Source: Anaeromyxobacter_A sp035636195
GTDB lineage: Bacteria > Myxococcota > Myxococcia > Myxococcales > Anaeromyxobacteraceae
Direction: 5' to 3'
Assembly: GCA_035636195.1 (NCBI GenBank)
Contig: DASPZP010000024.1
Span: forward strand, 1-14,510
Length of the DNA: 14,510 nucleotides
The notes below the pieces were generated by a model that ran no database searches, was not told where the DNA came from, and worked only from the letters and a program-made list of their open reading frames with translations. The position numbers were made by a program, and so were the translations under genes. This document shows positions 13,883 through 14,510 of this stretch, in pieces; positions within the stretch are counted from its first letter, which is position 1, and every line of letters starts with the position of its first letter.

Positions 13883-14510
13883 CGGACGTCACGGCCAACC
13901 TGGCGCGCGTGCGAGAGCGCGTACCGGCCGGAGTGACGCTCGTCGCGGTGTCGAAGACACAGCCTGCAGCCGCCGTGCGCGCCGCGCACGCGGCCGGGCA
14001 GCGCGACTTCGGCGAGAACTACGCCCAGGAGTGGCGCGACAAGGCGGCGGCGCTCGCGGATCTCCCGGATCTCGTCTGGCACTTCATCGGCGCCCTCCAG
14101 ACGAACAAGGTGAAGTACCTCCTCCCGCGGCCGGTGCCGGCGAGCGCGCCCGCCCCGGCCGCCGCCTGGGTCCACACCGTCGATCGGCTCTCGCTCGGCG
14201 AGGAACTCTCGCGCCGGGCGGCCGCGCGCGGCGAGGCGGTGCGGGTCCTCGTCGAGGTGAACGTGGCGGGCGAGGCCTCCAAGGCCGGCACCGCGCCGTC
14301 GGAGGTACCGCGGCTGGCGGAGGCCCTCGCCCGCCTCCCGGGGATCGAGCTGCGGGGCCTCATGTGCATCCCGCCGGCGGAGGGCGATCCGCGGCGGCAC
14401 TTCGCCGCGCTGCGCGCGCTGCGCGACGGGCTGGGGATGGCGCTCCCCGACCTCTCCATGGGCATGAGCAGCGACTACGAGGCGGCGATCCGCGAGGGCT
14501 CCACGCTCGT
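13879..14510 (+). CDS. yggS: YggS family PLP homeostasis protein (3' end beyond the window)
   Basis: A pyridoxal-phosphate-binding protein with the alanine-racemase-type TIM-barrel fold but no racemase activity; it buffers PLP levels and affects amino-acid balance. The frame is open to the window edge with 210 codons, so probably only some 15 residues are missing. Motifs are LVAVSKTQP with PLP-binding Lys26, FGENYAQEW (44-52), WHFIGALQTNKVKY (67-80), VEVNVAGEASKAG, GLMCIPP and the phosphate-binding stretch MGMSSDYEAAIREGST. The GTG start overlaps the maf stop as GTGA and has GGGAG 5 nt upstream. The N-terminus is about ten residues shorter than that of E. coli YggS. A Pro/Ala-rich insertion (about 83-96) separates KYLL from WVHTVD, where family members usually have a shorter loop. 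Confidence 0.95.
   Translation, partial: MTDVTANLARVRERVPAGVTLVAVSKTQPAAAVRAAHAAGQRDFGENYAQEWRDKAAALADLPDLVWHFIGALQTNKVKYLLPRPVPASAPAPAAAWVHTVDRLSLGEELSRRAAARGEAVRVLVEVNVAGEASKAGTAPSEVPRLAEALARLPGIELRGLMCIPPAEGDPRRHFAALRALRDGLGMALPDLSMGMSSDYEAAIREGSTL

Overview
The window is a GC-rich, gene-dense piece of bacterial chromosome. GC-rich codon use, the gene content and protein styles such as DUF4118-type kinases and a PpiD-like parvulin beside mreCD suggest Myxococcota, most likely Anaeromyxobacter or a relative. This is inference from recognition; no 16S rRNA or other marker is present. Most genes are housekeeping genes, in five blocks. I found no tRNA, rRNA, CRISPR array, insertion sequence, phage gene or obvious defence system. 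No gene-free stretch exceeds about 155 bases.

Left block (1-4989, minus strand). From right to left: a small uncharacterised protein; a haem operon made of a CcsA/HemX-like membrane protein, hemA (glutamyl-tRNA reductase), hemC (hydroxymethylbilane synthase) and hemD (uroporphyrinogen-III synthase); then the 5' part of a membrane sensor, probably a histidine kinase with a DUF4118-like domain. The order ccsA/hemX-hemA-hemC-hemD resembles the Bacillus hemAXCD cluster. The first three genes are joined by GTGA and ATGA stop/start overlaps. A REP-like double hairpin sits between hemC and hemD. Together these genes take glutamyl-tRNA towards uroporphyrinogen III beside a haem-handling membrane protein; hemB and hemL are not in the window.

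Middle block (5068-6823). Thioredoxin (plus strand) is divergent from the small unknown gene. It is followed by a convergent LysR-type regulator (minus), which is divergent from a 97-residue single-pass membrane protein with a Pro-Thr tail encoded by a hexanucleotide tandem repeat. The LysR/small-protein pair is the part of the window that looks most accessory.

Cell-wall elongation block (6833-11523, minus strand). mreC-mreD-mrdA(PBP2)-rodA form a compact operon for side-wall peptidoglycan synthesis. It lacks an adjacent mreB. A 27-codon mini-ORF fills the mreD-mrdA gap.

Right block (11664-14510, plus strand). A PpiD/SurA-like parvulin chaperone, Maf nucleotide pyrophosphatase and the PLP-homeostasis protein YggS, which is cut by the window end. 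The parvulin gene is divergent from mreC. Their two predicted sigma-70 promoters lie on opposite strands of the same 32 bp, which is the most interesting regulatory feature here. I see no convincing undescribed multi-gene system.
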